DNA of 64,000 bases, taken from Cyrtodaria siliqua. Taxonomy: Eukaryota; Mollusca; Bivalvia; Adapedonta; Hiatellidae. Made by a program: the position numbers and the translations under genes. The stretch covers positions 62,001-126,000 of the forward strand of contig JAWPHD010003104.1 in assembly GCA_037043455.1 (NCBI GenBank), written 5' to 3'. The notes under the pieces are model-generated. The model saw only the letters and a program-made list of their open reading frames with translations. It was not told the origin of the DNA and searched no databases. This document shows, one piece after another, positions 12,941 to 24,059 of the stretch (position 1 is its first letter; every line of letters begins with the position of its first letter).

Positions 12941-13760
12941 ACTCAGTATTTGCAGTTCCATGTGTTTGTTTTATTTAAAAATATGTAAATAACAGATAAA
13001 TCCTTTCTGTAAAAGTTTGAAGAATTTATTTATGTGGTTGTAAATAATATGTAATGTGCATGACAATACAGATTTAACTGCCTTGAATGTTTGTACATCT
13101 ATTGCAAGATTGCCTTCAGGCAGTCTCACCACAAAAATGCATAATTTAGCATGGTCGATAACTATAAAAGATGCGTATGCGTTCTGCTTTGGCTATGAGA
13201 TGTGTGACACATGCAGTGATGGCTGTAAGCAAGAACCCAAGTCGGACTGAAGCGCTCACCTGAATGGAATAGTCTATGGTATATTGTTTACTTAAAATAG
13301 TTTTGCCATTGAACTTTAACATTTACATTTAGTTTTTGGTAAAGTAAATTTCTCGGACACCAGTTGGGGAACAGATTTCAAACTTGACACGAGTTTACAT
13401 GTACATGACATCAGTATGTTTTTACCAAAAGTAGGTCAGTATGAATGACCGTGACCTACTTTTTGCACTTTGTAAATTAAGTTATACAGCATTCAAACTT
13501 CATTCACACCTACATTCCAGCAATATGTCCCTACAAAAAGTAGGTCAATACGAATGACATTGACCTACTTTTCTTACTAGCGTGCCCATTTTCTAGTAAA
13601 GGTTTGACTAATTTTAATAATGGAACGTCAGGTGAAGAGCAGTTACAATATATACTACTTTTAGACTTCGGTTCATGTGAACTAAACAAGAGGGTTTTAA
13701 TTTCATAATGAGAACAATGAACAAGAAACCTAGATTTTTAGGTCAAGATCAATAAGAACA
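12941..13760. repeat. Right piece of the duplicated segment (paralogue of 41790-42145 and 43412-44060)
   Basis: Long stretches match the second copy, starting at GACTCAGTATTTGCAG and running through TGTGCATGACAATACAGA and GTCAGTATGAATGACCGTG. The second copy has two insertions not present here (42146-43411 and 43719-43926), so this copy is the empty-site reference for both. The 64-codon ORF at 13056-13250 is broken differently in the other copy and is rejected as a gene. Confidence 0.8.
13427..13572. repeat. Two palindromes carrying AGGTCA half-sites
   Basis: At 13427-13465 and 13535-13572 the motif AAAGTAGGTCA is followed about 13 bases later by its reverse complement TGACCTACTTTT. AAAGTAGGTCA fits the consensus for ROR-type nuclear receptor monomer sites (established knowledge), but the palindromes sit in a repeat, so regulatory use is only a possibility. 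The second copy (43541-43680) has mutated versions. Confidence 0.5.
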
Positions 13761-14115
13761 ATGATTTACCAAATTTCACATGGATGATCCTTAGACGAAT
13801 GCTTTCAAATTTGATAATTAGGACCACGCGGCATCCAAGATCGTAGCCGTTACAATAAAAGGTCGAAACCTTAAAAAATCTTCTCTCAAGAACCGCTGGA
13901 CAGATTTCGAGTTTTTCTTTTCAAATGATCAATCACCAAGGCGTAGACTATCAAGTTTATTCAAATGAGGTCCCCGGATTTAAATGGCCATGCCCCGAAG
14001 GTCGACAGTTTGTATATGAAGATTTTGCATGTTTTGGATAGACTTGTATAGCAAAAAACTTTAAAAATCTTCTCTGAAACCACAAGACACAGAGCTCTCG
14101 TACATTACATGTAGC
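13761..14115. repeat. Dispersed repeat fragments
   Basis: Phrases such as CATGGATGATCCTTAGA, GGACAGATTTCGAG, TTCTCTGAAACCACAAG and TATGGTCCTCTACCAA recur at 19330-19800, 31690-32030 and 44080-44600. No ORF of note. Read as decayed copies of one bivalve-type repeat family. Confidence 0.65.
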
Positions 14116-14119
14116 ATCA

Positions 14120-15910
14120 GCTTATGGTCCTCTACCAATAAATACTGAAAAGGTGATCCCTTGGAAGTAACAAACACAAACAATAGAGAAATATAGCAGA
14201 CTCGGTTTTATTGAGTTTGTTCATGAGAGGTTATTATAAGATGCAACACCTCTCATGCCTCCTAACACCGGCTTAAGCGATATCCTACTTTAAAGCAACA
14301 TAGAATGTGCTTGATGATCCCAAAGGACCAGTAAATAATAACACTACTGATTTGCAGTCGGGGTGACTTTTTATGGCGGCCACACAGCACTAAACAAACG
14401 CTAGTGTGAATGTCAATAAATACCGAAAAGGTGATCCCTTGGAAGCAACAAACACAAACAAGAGAGAAAAGTACCAGACTCGGTTTTATTGAGTCTGTTC
14501 ATGAGAGGTAACTACAAGATGCAACACCTCTCACGCCTCCTAGCACCGGCTTAAGCGATATTCTACTTTAAAGCAACACAGAATGGGCTTGATGATCCCA
14601 AAGGACCAGTAAATAATAACACTACTGATTACTGATTTGTAGTCGGGGCAACTTTTTACGGCTGCCACCCAGCACTAAACAAACGCTAGTGTGAATGTCA
14701 ACAAATACTGAAAAGAACAAACACAAACAAGAGAGAAAAGTTGCAGACTCGGTTTTATTGAGTCTGTTCATGAGAGGTAATTATAAGATGCAACACCTCT
14801 CACGCCTCCTAGCACCGGCTTAAGCGAAATCCTACTTCAAAGCAACACAGAATGGGCTTGATGATCCCAAAGGACCATTAAATAATAAAACTACTGATTT
14901 GTAGTCGGGGCAACTTTTAATGGCCGCCACACAGCACTAAACTAACGGTAGTGTGAATGTCAATAAATACTGAAAAGGTGATCCCTTGGAAGCAACAAAC
15001 ACAAACGAGAGAGAAAAGTAGCAGACTCGGTTTTATTGAGTCTGTTCATGACTGGTAATTATAAGATGCAAAACCTCTCACGCCTCCTAGCACCGGCTTA
15101 AGCGATACACTACTTTAAAGCAACACAGAATGGGCTTGATGATCCCAAAGGACCAGTTAATAATAAGTTAATAACACTACTGATTTGTAGTCGGGGCGAC
15201 TTTTTACGACCGCCACACAGCACTAAACAAACGCTAGTGTGAATGTCAACAAATACTGAAAAGAACAAACACAAACAAGAGAGAAAAGTTGCAGACTCGG
15301 TTTTATTGAGTCTGTTCATGAGAGGTAATTATAAGATGCAACACCTCTCACGCCTCCTAGCACCGGCTTAAGCGAAATCCTACTTCAAAGCAACACAGAA
15401 TGGGCTTGATGATCCCAAAGGACCATTAAATAATAAAACTACTGATTTGTAGTCGGGGCAACTTTTAATGGCCGCCACACAGCACTAAACTAACGCTAGT
15501 GTGAATGTCAATAAATACTGAAAAGGTGATCCCTTGGAAGCAACAAACACAAACGAGAGAGAAAAGTAGCAGACTCGGTTTTATTGAGTCTGTTCATGAC
15601 TGGTAATTATAAGATGCAAAACCTCTCACGCCTCCTAGCACCGGCTTAAGCGATACACTACTTTAAAGCAACACAGAATGGGCTTGATGATCCCAAAGGA
15701 CCAGTTAATAATAAGTTAATAACACTACTGATTTGTAGTCGGGGCGACTTTTTACGACCGCCACACAGCACTAAACAAACGCTAGTGTGAATGTCAATAA
15801 ATGCTGAAAAGGTGATCCCTTGGAAGCAACAAACAAGAGAGAAAAGTTGCAGACTCGGTTTTATTGAGTCTGTTCATGACAGGTAATTATAAGAAGCAAT
15901 CTTTCATCTC
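14120..15910. repeat. 270-280 bp tandem array, about 6.5 units, partly as a dimer
   Basis: The landmark CTCGGTTTTATTGAG occurs at about 14201, 14479, 14748, 15026, 15296, 15574 and 15854, giving spacings of 278, 269, 278, 270, 278 and 280. Units alternate between a form with and without GGTGATCCCTTGG, and the blocks 14701-15247 and 15249-15795 are almost identical, so a 548-bp dimer was duplicated recently. A single diverged partial unit lies at 19195-19310. The 69-codon minus-strand ORF at 15110-15319 is a repeat artefact. Confidence 0.93.
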
Positions 15911-16869
15911 ACGCCTCCTAGGCGGAGATTGGTAGTCCAGAGGAACTCTTGGGTGATTGACAGTGATTGTAAAGAAATTACTCTCTGACCTCGTAACTGA
16001 CCCCATTATCACCATGTGTCTGCTACTACAGTATAAATTCTTGATCCAGAATGTTTGATGGTTTTATGTGAATCAGTGCCAACTCAATGAAAGGTGAACT
16101 AAGAATTAACAAAATGCAAAGAATCTTGCATTACAATATTTTTTTGGTAAATATTACTGGTATCAATAAATGTAATCTATTGAAGGTTGTACTACATTGT
16201 GTTCTATACAAGAATGGTAACAACACTCATTTACCACATAAAAAAATCTTATATGAATATTGAATTGACTGTTATGTATACATGTATTGTTCATAATAAT
16301 AATAATAATAATAATGACTTTATTAACGAGGAAACTCAGTTGGACATGGCCCTATCTTTCCTAAGGTCCTCAACAGTAAAATAATACAAAACAGTAAATA
16401 ACATTTTTGAAACACATTTACAAGTCTAAATAAAACAAAATAGTGAATAACATTTGACACGTTTACAATTGTCCTTGCATTCACTGGAATAGATTGACAG
16501 GCTGAAGAAATACACGAATGCAAAACAATATAGGTATTTCTGTAAGATAAGGCACTAACCAAGCAATAGTTAAAACAAATTGTTATGATATTTTTTGGGA
16601 AATTTTACTTACTTTACTTACATTTGATGACATTGACCAAATTTAATTATAAACAATGTACATGATTACATTTACATGACATGTAGATATATATCCAGTA
16701 TTCATGCCAGGTATATCTAGACTAAATTCCGTATTTAAGAATAAATCTAATTTAGTAAAAAGCATTTCAATGATATACATATACATGTAATAAAATTGAC
16801 TTATTGATTATTGATAGCTAGCCTACGTTTGTTAAAACATTTTCTTTTTTCGTTATCGTCAGTTCATAT
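15911..16869. other. AT-rich intergenic DNA with an (AAT)n microsatellite; no gene seen
   Basis: About 46 bases at 15920-15965 are the reverse complement of 19150-19200 (CTGGACTACCAATCTC), so the end of the tandem array is flanked by an inverted dispersed piece. An (AAT)n run of about seven units lies near 16292-16315, followed by GACTTTATTAACGAGG, the kind of junction often left by a retroelement tail. Short ORFs on both strands here are unconvincing. Confidence 0.55.
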
Positions 16870-16875
16870 ATTGAA

Positions 16876-17060
16876 TTTAATTGGGGTTTTAAGGCGCACC
16901 AACACATGAAAGGATATATGGCACCTAACAGGAATGAACATGCCAGGCTCATCCTCCATGTACATCGAGATAAAATATGGAGAATGAGCCTAGAACCTTC
17001 TCACCTGCAGAACTGCAGAGTTGCTGCAAATTCTATTGTAGACACCCCATTTAAGCAAGA
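16876..17060 (-). repeat. Short dispersed element, minus-orientation copy
   Basis: This is the reverse complement of the 208-bp element at 43719-43926: GGCGCACCAACACATGAAAGG, CAGGAATGAACATGCCAGG and CTGCAGAACTGCAGAGTTGC all match. Further diverged copies lie at 20570-20640 and 45065-45240. It has no coding capacity. Its class is not clear; the 5-bp duplication around the 43.7 kb copy argues for an inserted element. Confidence 0.7.
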
Positions 17061-17487
17061 TGACACCTGAAACAATGCAGGGGTCATGATGAAGACCTTT
17101 AATGAGCATGAACAAAAATGATAAAATGAACATAAATTTGTGTGTGAAGGGGCGGGGGTGTGCAGGGGGTTGGGAGTGGGTGGGATCTGCAGTCTGTTCA
17201 TATAACACAAAATAGTAATTACGTTAATATAACACGACGCTGTATGACTTATATCAGACAACAACATATTATAAATGTCTATTTATGTTGTCTGCGTGTA
17301 TATATGTAACTATAGTTCCTTGTATTTCGTTTCTGTAAGAAATAGTAATATATATACAGTTTATATGTGTGTCTGTATATGTACGTGTTAATATTAAGAC
17401 TCACATTCTTGTATATAGGTAGTGTGTATATGTGCAGGCATGTGTGCAGGTATATATGTGCATACGTATGTATTATGTATGTGTGTA
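17061..17487. repeat. Intergenic DNA ending in a TATGTG-type microsatellite
   Basis: After about 220 bases of unremarkable sequence, 17350-17487 is dominated by TGTATGTG, TACGTATG and TGTGCAGG steps. The mariner at 17488 is inserted in this microsatellite, which resumes at 18446. The overlapping short ORFs on both strands are low-complexity artefacts. Confidence 0.7.
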
Positions 17488-18443
17488 CGAGGGGTGTTCG
17501 AAAAGTAACAGGAAAATGCCATAACTTTTGTTTGAGTAGGGCCATTTTTATAAAATTTCACACAATGGTACCGTAACTCACCACGGATATGTTCTATGAA
17601 CATTTTTACATTGTCTTAAGTTATGCATTCACTAGCGTCACCATGGCAACGTCATCTAATGTTGAGCGGGGCACGTCGGATTATTTGTTAATAATATTTT
17701 GAAAATCTACATACCGTAACAAGTTGCCATCTTCAGTTTTTTTCAATATTTCACACATTTTTCCCATCATTTTACACATGATGAGAAACATTTTTAAAAG
17801 TTATCTACTGGAATTTTCCGGACAACTTCATGAACAAGAACTGGAAGATCGTGAACGTCATCGAACATTTGTGCTTTAATGGCCGGGAATAGGTAAAAAT
17901 CACACGGGGCCATATCTGGTGAGTAAGGAGGGTGCTGTATAGTGTCTATATTAAGTTCAGTAAGGGTTGACTGGGTAATCGCATTGGTATGTGATGGTGC
18001 ATCATCATCATGTAGCTCAAAACACAAAATTTGATAGAGTAGCGCTGCTCCATGTTTGAATTCGAACGATTTCAAAGTGTGATTGACAATCGCGCACTGT
18101 AGCATGGAAATGACGTCAAAAACGTTCGCTCGCATACCTGACGTAATGTAGAAAGTTCGGAAAACGTCAACGTGCATTTTCGAGCAATTCTGGCGTCAGA
18201 AAATGTATAGTTGCTTTATTTAAAATGTACAAAAACTGAAGAGTTTGTGTAACGTTACGAGTTGCCCGCTCAACGTTACTTGACGTTGCCATAGTGACGC
18301 TAGTGAACGCATACCTTAAGATAAGGTAAACATGTTCATATAACGTATACGTGAAAAGGTACCCTTGTGTGAAATTTCATAAAAATGGTCCTACTCAAAC
18401 AAAAGCGATGGCATTTTTCCTGTTACTTTTCGAACACCCCTCG
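17488..18443 (-). mobile_element. 956-bp mariner-like element with very long terminal inverted repeats
   Basis: The element starts CGAGGGGTGTTCGAAAAG at 17488 and ends with the reverse complement at 18443, flanked by TA on both sides (17486-17487 and 18444-18445), the mariner/Tc1 target duplication. The two ends stay similar, with substitutions and small indels, for roughly 220-250 bases, far longer than the usual ~30 bp mariner ends. Each end even carries an ATG-containing ATGGCAACGTCA motif, so the start region of a transposase gene may have been duplicated into the left end. Between the ends is the C-terminal part of a transposase on the minus strand. It is probably non-autonomous. Confidence 0.92.
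17794..18177 (-). pseudogene. Remnant of a mariner (DD34D) transposase, C-terminal part
   Basis: This 127-codon frame holds the C-terminal catalytic signatures of mariner transposases: LHDDDAPSHTN (second catalytic Asp) and HPPYSPDMAPCDFYLF (third catalytic Asp). Counting from the second Asp of DDD to the Asp of PCD gives 34 residues between, the DD34D spacing. The DNA-binding domain and first catalytic Asp are absent from this frame: a possible N-terminal start in the right terminal repeat (ATG at 18293) runs about 40 codons to a stop. A full mariner transposase is about 340 residues, so this is a truncated, inactive copy. Confidence 0.88.
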
Positions 18444-18445
18444 TA

Positions 18446-18545
18446 TGTATGTGCGTGAGTACGTATGTGTGTGTACGTGCGTATGTGTGTGTTTGTACGT
18501 ATGTGCGTGTGTATGTGCGTATGTATGCATGTGCGTACGTACGTA
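18446..18545. repeat. TATGTG/TACG microsatellite, right half
   Basis: GTATGTGCG and GTACGTATGTGTG steps continue the microsatellite split by the mariner insertion at 17488-18443. Confidence 0.85.
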
Positions 18546-19140
18546 CACATGCCTATGAGTGTATACCAGTCAAACCTATAATTATAGTACTATAGTTACT
18601 GTATACGTTGACCTTATGTCATTATTCTTTTCTCTCTGCATTTGAAAGTTAATTTGTTGACACTTACCATTGTATATTTGTACATGTATGGAAATCTCGA
18701 AAGAGGAAATAAAGTGTCTATGTATCTATAGGTTGACTGCAAAATAAATCCAGGTGATTTGACATATATTTTATTTCACATAATGTTATTCATTGTAAGG
18801 TATTGTTACCAGCTGAGAAAATATGTATTAAGGTAATAATTAATACTATGTAATTAATATCAAAGGTCACATGCTGATAATATTTCCTCCAGATTAGAGG
18901 ACCAGAAGGTGTGATGTCTATGGTAAGAGGTCTGGTGTAAGATGATGTCCACCGTATATGAAAAATAGTTGTATGGCTTTATTATATAAACTATGTTATC
19001 AGTTCAATTTGCCGAGTTAGAATCTTAATTTCTCTTCCAGAAATACAGAACTGACCATAGGAATTTATACAGATGTTATCACTCAGTGGCTTGTGCTCTT
19101 GGTCTATTATAATCACACATTTATGGCCCTAACACGGCAG
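18546..19140. other. Intergenic DNA, no gene seen
   Basis: AT-rich. Around 18690-18735 the sequence GAGGAAATAAAGTGTC resembles the 3' end of a non-LTR retrotransposon, but no coding part is present. Nothing else is supported. Confidence 0.4.
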
Positions 19141-19869
19141 GAGTTAATGATCACTGCCAATCACCCGAGAGTTCCCCTGGACTACCAATCTCGGCCTTTA
19201 AGCGAAATCCTACTTTAAAGCAATCCAGAATGGGCTTGATGATCCCAAAGGACCAGTAAATAATAACACTACTGATTTGTAGTCGGGGCAACTTTATACG
19301 GCCTCCACACAGCTTGTTGATCCCAAAGGATCAAGTTTGTTCAAATGGTGACACTGGGGTCAAATTTGGGGACACAGTTTTACATAGACTTATATACGGA
19401 AAAATCTAAAACATCTTCTTCTCTGAAACTACAAGAGCCAGAGGTTTAATATTTTGCATTTACTATAAGCCTATGGTCCTCTAGCAAGCTTGTTCAGCTG
19501 GTGACCCTGGGATCATATTTAGCCCCGCCTCAGGGGTCACATGTTTTACATAGACTTATATAGGGAAAAATTCTTCTCTGAAACTACAAATGCCAAAAGT
19601 TTAATATTTTGCATTTACTATTACCTTATGGTCCTCTACCAAGTTTGTTTAAATGTTGACCCTAGTAATATCTGTCCCCACCCGTTGTCACAGTTTTACA
19701 TAGAGTTATATAGGGAAGATCTTTAAATAATCTTCTCAGAAACCGCTTGGTCAATTTTGAAAAAACTTCTCATGGATGATCCTTAGGTGAATTTGTTACA
19801 ATAAGGTCAGTGCGACATCCGAGAGCTGTCCGCCATAGACAAATTACTTCAATTATTTGTGTATACAGT
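19141..19869. repeat. Dispersed repeats: one diverged unit of the 275-bp family, then another family in tandem
   Basis: 19195-19310 matches the AATGGGCTTGATGATCCC and GTAGTCGGGGCAACTTT part of the 14120-15910 array. 19330-19800 holds three diverged units sharing TTTTACATAGACTTATATA and TTCTCTGAAACTACAA, about 150-180 bp apart. The same family recurs at 31690-32030. No coding sequence. Confidence 0.7.
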
Positions 19870-20240
19870 TATGGGATGGCGAGTTGTCCGTCGTCCGTCG
19901 TCGTCTGTTAACTTGTGCCTGGTTAACACGATAGGGACTTCATTTTAAACGGATCTTTACCAAACTTTACCAGGGTTTTTATATCAATGAAAGCTCAGAC
20001 AAGTTCGAAAACCAGCAGATCAGATTAGTAACACCAAAGTGATTTTCTGAAATATCCCATACTCTGACTTGTGAACACTCGAGCACGTTCATCTATTATT
20101 TAATCTTTACCAAACTTGTGTAGATTGTTAATATAAATGAAAGCTCGGACAAGTTCGAAAACCAGCCAAATCGAATCAGTAATACCAGAGTTATGACCCT
20201 TGTTTTGCTGGAAAATGCCATTTTCTGAACACTCTATCAA
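19870..20240 (+). mobile_element. 5' fragment of a Helentron-like element (family A)
   Basis: TTATGGGATGGCGAGTTGTCC is followed by a CCGTCGT microsatellite, the phrase ACGATAGGGACTTCATTTT and two core repeats with ATGAAAGCTC and AAGTTCGAAAACCAGC. These match the complete copies at 25874-27404 and 35301-36941. The left hairpin and the right terminus are missing. Confidence 0.75.
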
Positions 20241-20640
20241 CTTCATTTATTATTTGATCTTTACCAGACTTTTTCGACTGTTTAGTATCTTTCGATGTTA
20301 ATGTCACATGTTTATCAACTGATTTTGATCATTATTTCACCTTTTCCAAGTTTACTAGAACTCTCGCCCCCTGGGCAAAAATAGTGCCACTGCTTATCCG
20401 GATGGAGGGTTAATATCCCCTACCCCACCCCCACCTATTCATGTTCATTTTATCAGTTTTGACATGTTCATTCAGCATGTTCATTCAAGGTATTCATCAT
20501 CATCCCTGTATTGTTTCAGGTGCTACTTGAGTGGTGACAGAAAACAATGATCGTGGCTCCATGGAATGTTTCAAATAGAATTCGCAGCAACTCTGCAGTT
20601 CAACAGGTGAGAAGGTTCTAGGCCCAGTCTGCATATTTTT
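20241..20640. repeat. Dispersed segment also present at 44815-45130
   Basis: Shared phrases run in the same order in both places: GTTTAGTATCTT, GATTTTGATCATTATTTCACC, CTTATCC, TGTATTGTTTCA, GTGCTACTTGAGTG and GCAGCAACTCTGCAGTT. The GATTTTGATCATT part also matches the right arm of the fold-back element at 37184-37733. Confidence 0.65.
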
Positions 20641-21662
20641 AGCTCACCTTAGCCAAAGGCTCGAGTGAGCTATTGTGACTGCTTTTCGTCCGTCTATCCA
20701 TCAACAATTGCTTCAAACACCATCTCATCGCTTGATCAATTTCAACCAAACTTCACATGGATGATCCCGATGTCAGTTTTATTATACGGAGCATACGCTT
20801 CATGGTATGGGGTTGTCCGTCCATACGTCTGTAATCAATTCGCATTCTGCACGATAACTGCAGAAGTCTGAGACCTACCCCCATGAAACTTCATAGGTAT
20901 ATTGTCCTAAGTGAGAGGAAGATCCTTATTTTTTTTGGTGTCAGCAGGTCAAAGGCCAATTCACAGTGACCTTAAATGGGAATATGCAAGACTGGGAAGC
21001 ACAGGCGAATACGTGACTTCATTATATATTTACCGGCGATAATCTATAGACCAATGAAATTTTGTAGTGTTTGGGTAATCGGGTCTTCATGAATAATAAT
21101 CAGAAATCGCTTGACAACCTGAAACATCTGATCCAACAAGATGTCCGCAATCGTATTGACTGTATTTTTTTTTAATGAAGGTATTTTCACCCAATAAAGT
21201 GACAATACATTTATATGCCAGTCACTCCGTCTCTTCTGGCACAAGTGCGTGTAAAGACTCTTTTTTATTAAATATTTATTATATTTTGATGGTATGATTT
21301 AATAATTAGCATCTTTTATTTCAATTTAATTTTATTCAGGTAAAAGATCCATGTACAAGTTAAACAAGTTATTTCAATAGCATAATGAAAAATAAATTGC
21401 AAATACATGTTTTAAATAGTTAAGCATCACAGAAATCCAGTCAGTTATAACTGTATTACAAATCAAATGTCAAAAACCAAGAATATGTATTTCTATAGGA
21501 ACAAAAAGACTGGTACCCAGTACGCAGTATAGTCTACTGGCCCCGAAATCACACTCATGATTTGCAGGTTTAATTTCTTGCTAAACCCAGATTCATACGT
21601 TCAAGGTCCATATGAACCCATACACTCAGGTGATCGCCTTGAGGCTCCTGGACCTCTTGTAT
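20641..21662 (+). mobile_element. Helentron-like element (family D), about 1 kb
   Basis: The left end AGCTCACCTTAGCCAAAGG is followed by GCTCGAGTGAGCT, making a hairpin as in family A, then CGTCCGTC. The right end has CACTCAGGTGATCGCC and CTGGACCTCTTGTA (21618-21662). The ends are related as sub-terminal inverted repeats (AGCTCACC / ACTCAGGTGA). No tandem cores and no ORF of note; the 68-codon ORF at 20665-20871 is repeat-derived. Class assignment is inference from end structure. Confidence 0.55.
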
Positions 21663-22539
21663 AATATAAGAGGTATCTTAATAAAACTCACAGCATTCAC
21701 ATTTATAACTGTTTTCATAAAGTTGCTCAAAATGTATTTACATTAAAAACCAAAGTACATAAAAGTCATTTCACTAAAAGTTAACGCTCATCATGTAAGA
21801 AACAAACATAAAAGAAACACTTTATAAAAGTTAATGTTTACATTAAAAAATAAAAACTTAAAACTAATGATTTTCAAAAATTCAAATTGAATATGTTTTT
21901 CTTGAGTGACCAACATTTTAGTGAATAGTTGAGTGAAATTCCATGTTTTCAAAATGAGAGCTGTTTTATTGTTTTGTTACAATTTGAAAATAGAACTTAG
22001 CTTGTTAAACATTTTATTTGACAGACTTATATTTTCATTAGTAAAATACGCGGTCAAATCCTTGCATATATTCATTCTCTAGATAAATTGCTCTAAACTT
22101 ACAAAATGAATTTTCTTTCTGTAAAGTTGCCCTTTTTCATTTGTAAACAAACATATTTTATTGTGCAATACTACAATATCAATCATAAAAATCAAAATCA
22201 TGAAAATAAAGTGACACTTGACACATTCATACTTCATGTATAAACACTCACATGTCTTAATTCATTTATATTTAAATCTACATTTCAACTTCAACTCATG
22301 ATTATCTACAAATGTTTAAAACAACATAATATCCATGAAACTAAAACATGGTTTGATTATATAGCCGATAGTTTCAATACAAGTGTAACTGCTTATAACA
22401 GTAGATGTGATTCCTGGTATGTACTGTATAGTATACCTCATAGGAGACAGACATTTAATGTATCAGTATGATAGAACAGAGAACATTTTGTTTCTATTCT
22501 GTTTCCTTATTGCAATCATCACCAATAGCGTATCTAAAA
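21663..22539. other. AT-rich DNA 3' of the TRIM-like gene
   Basis: No ORF. It probably includes the 3' UTR and polyadenylation site of the minus-strand gene ending at 22540; several TTTATT strings (AATAAA on the minus strand) occur, for example near 22157, but none can be singled out. Confidence 0.45.
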
Positions 22540-23867
22540 TCAGTATTTCTTTTTCATATCGAACACCTTGATGTTATGAGTGTTGAACATTGTAACAGTG
22601 AGTCTGGAGTTGACTCTATCCCAGCACAGTGATTGTGGGTACTTTATGCCATCCTTCTCTCCCAATACAACTCCCAGTTTACGTCCATCACGGCCGATCT
22701 GGAGGATGTTGTGGGAATAGTACCCACAAACAAAGATTTCATCATTATTCCCCACACAGACTCCCCGTGCAGTCTTCAGTTCTGGGTCAGTGAACTGAGA
22801 CTGCTTGTCACCATGGATACCCAGGGTTATTACTCCATTGTCTGCATCTGTCATTACTGAGAGCAATATGGCCGGGCCAGAAGAACATGTTCTGGCCTGT
22901 TGAATCTTGCTGTACTGTATTCAGGAGAGTACCTGATATGTTGTATACATGTAGGGGACCAGGGTAACATAAGACACAAAGTTGGTCATTAGTGTAGACA
23001 ACCCCTGTACAGTATTGACATTCTACATTGAATGATCTTGTCAGGGTCATCTTATCTCCCACAGAGACAAACTGAACCTTCTTCTCCTTGTGCAGTGTGA
23101 CAGCAACTTCCTGTGGACCAGTACCACATACTGCATATGGTTCACCAGGCAGGTCACAGTGATCTCTCACTTGGTATGACCGGTCCAGTCTCTTCAGCTT
23201 CTTATTATCATAGATTACTACCAATATTGTTCCATCTTGTAACTCACAGGACCCACTGATGTCACATGTCTCGTTGTCATTACTAACCTTTACATTATAC
23301 CCTCCGTGCAGGGAGGCAGAATAGAGACGCTCATCATCATGAACATCTCCCAGTGACTTCTGACTCTTCAAGCAACCTTCAATGTTTGGATTTATGATTA
23401 ACTTCAGGCTACATTTTTCTAAATGTTTTTCCATTTCTCCTATTAGTTTCTTTCCATCAGTTTCAGTCTTCTTTCCAGTTTTCAAGTAGACAAACAATTC
23501 GGATTCGTTATCGCCAGCAGATGTTTCCAGCTTCTTCCTATTTACCTGCATTGAGGTCAGCATTGCTTCTAGTCTGTTGATGTCAGCGTTTATCTTGTCT
23601 TGAAACGGCTGATGTTTGGCATGGAGTTCATCTGTAGTGGTCTTTTCCAGTTCATCTAGTCGTTTCATCAAGGCCTTCCTGAAATCCTTGATCTGGGTCA
23701 GGACATTATTCTTTTCTTGTTCAAGTTTTTTAAGTTCATCTTGTCTCTCTTTCTTCATCTTTTCCAGTTGAATTTGGATATTCTTCATGGAAGATTTGAT
23801 GTCTTTGTATTTTTCGCACCCCTTGACACCTTTGGCTGCTGTTGCTATATATGTCAATGTGCATGAT
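22540..23867 (-). CDS. TRIM-like B-box protein, exon 2 (coiled coil and propeller-like region), frameshifted
   Basis: The acceptor TTTTATTTTCCAG ends at 23868 and the exon starts with one base that completes the Arg codon left open by exon 1 (29290-29636), giving LDHRSCTLTYIATAAKGV, a typical end of the second B-box running into the coiled coil. About 100 residues of charged heptad-like sequence follow (from KDIKSSMKNIQ), then repeats with aspartate and glycine turns (LGIHGDKQSQFTDPELK, RGVCVGNNDEIFV) like the NHL/beta-propeller ends of TRIM2/3/71 relatives. Near 22845-22870 the frame shifts: GHIALSN must continue as VMTDADNGVITL in another frame. The exon is one base out of register (1328 nt). 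The last 108 codons are intact in the second frame. Either a pseudogene, an allele defect or an assembly error. Confidence 0.82.
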
Positions 23868-24059
23868 CTGGAAAATAAAATATGTGACGAGATGTAGAAC
23901 TTAACCAGTTCTTGCACATCTTGATCTTGCTGTGAAACTGTGGACATGTATGAGGCGCTCTTTAAATGATACCTTTAATTTGTTATAAGGAGGAGAAAAT
24001 AAAACACATACAACTGATTTGTATGGAGGATCTAAGGAATTTCATAAACTACTGTTGAA

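Noticed and set aside
15110..15319. 69-codon minus-strand ORF
   Set aside because: It lies wholly in the 275-bp tandem array and is not open in all units.
17279..17603. Tyr/His/Thr-rich ORFs on both strands
   Set aside because: They read the TATGTG microsatellite and the left end of the mariner.
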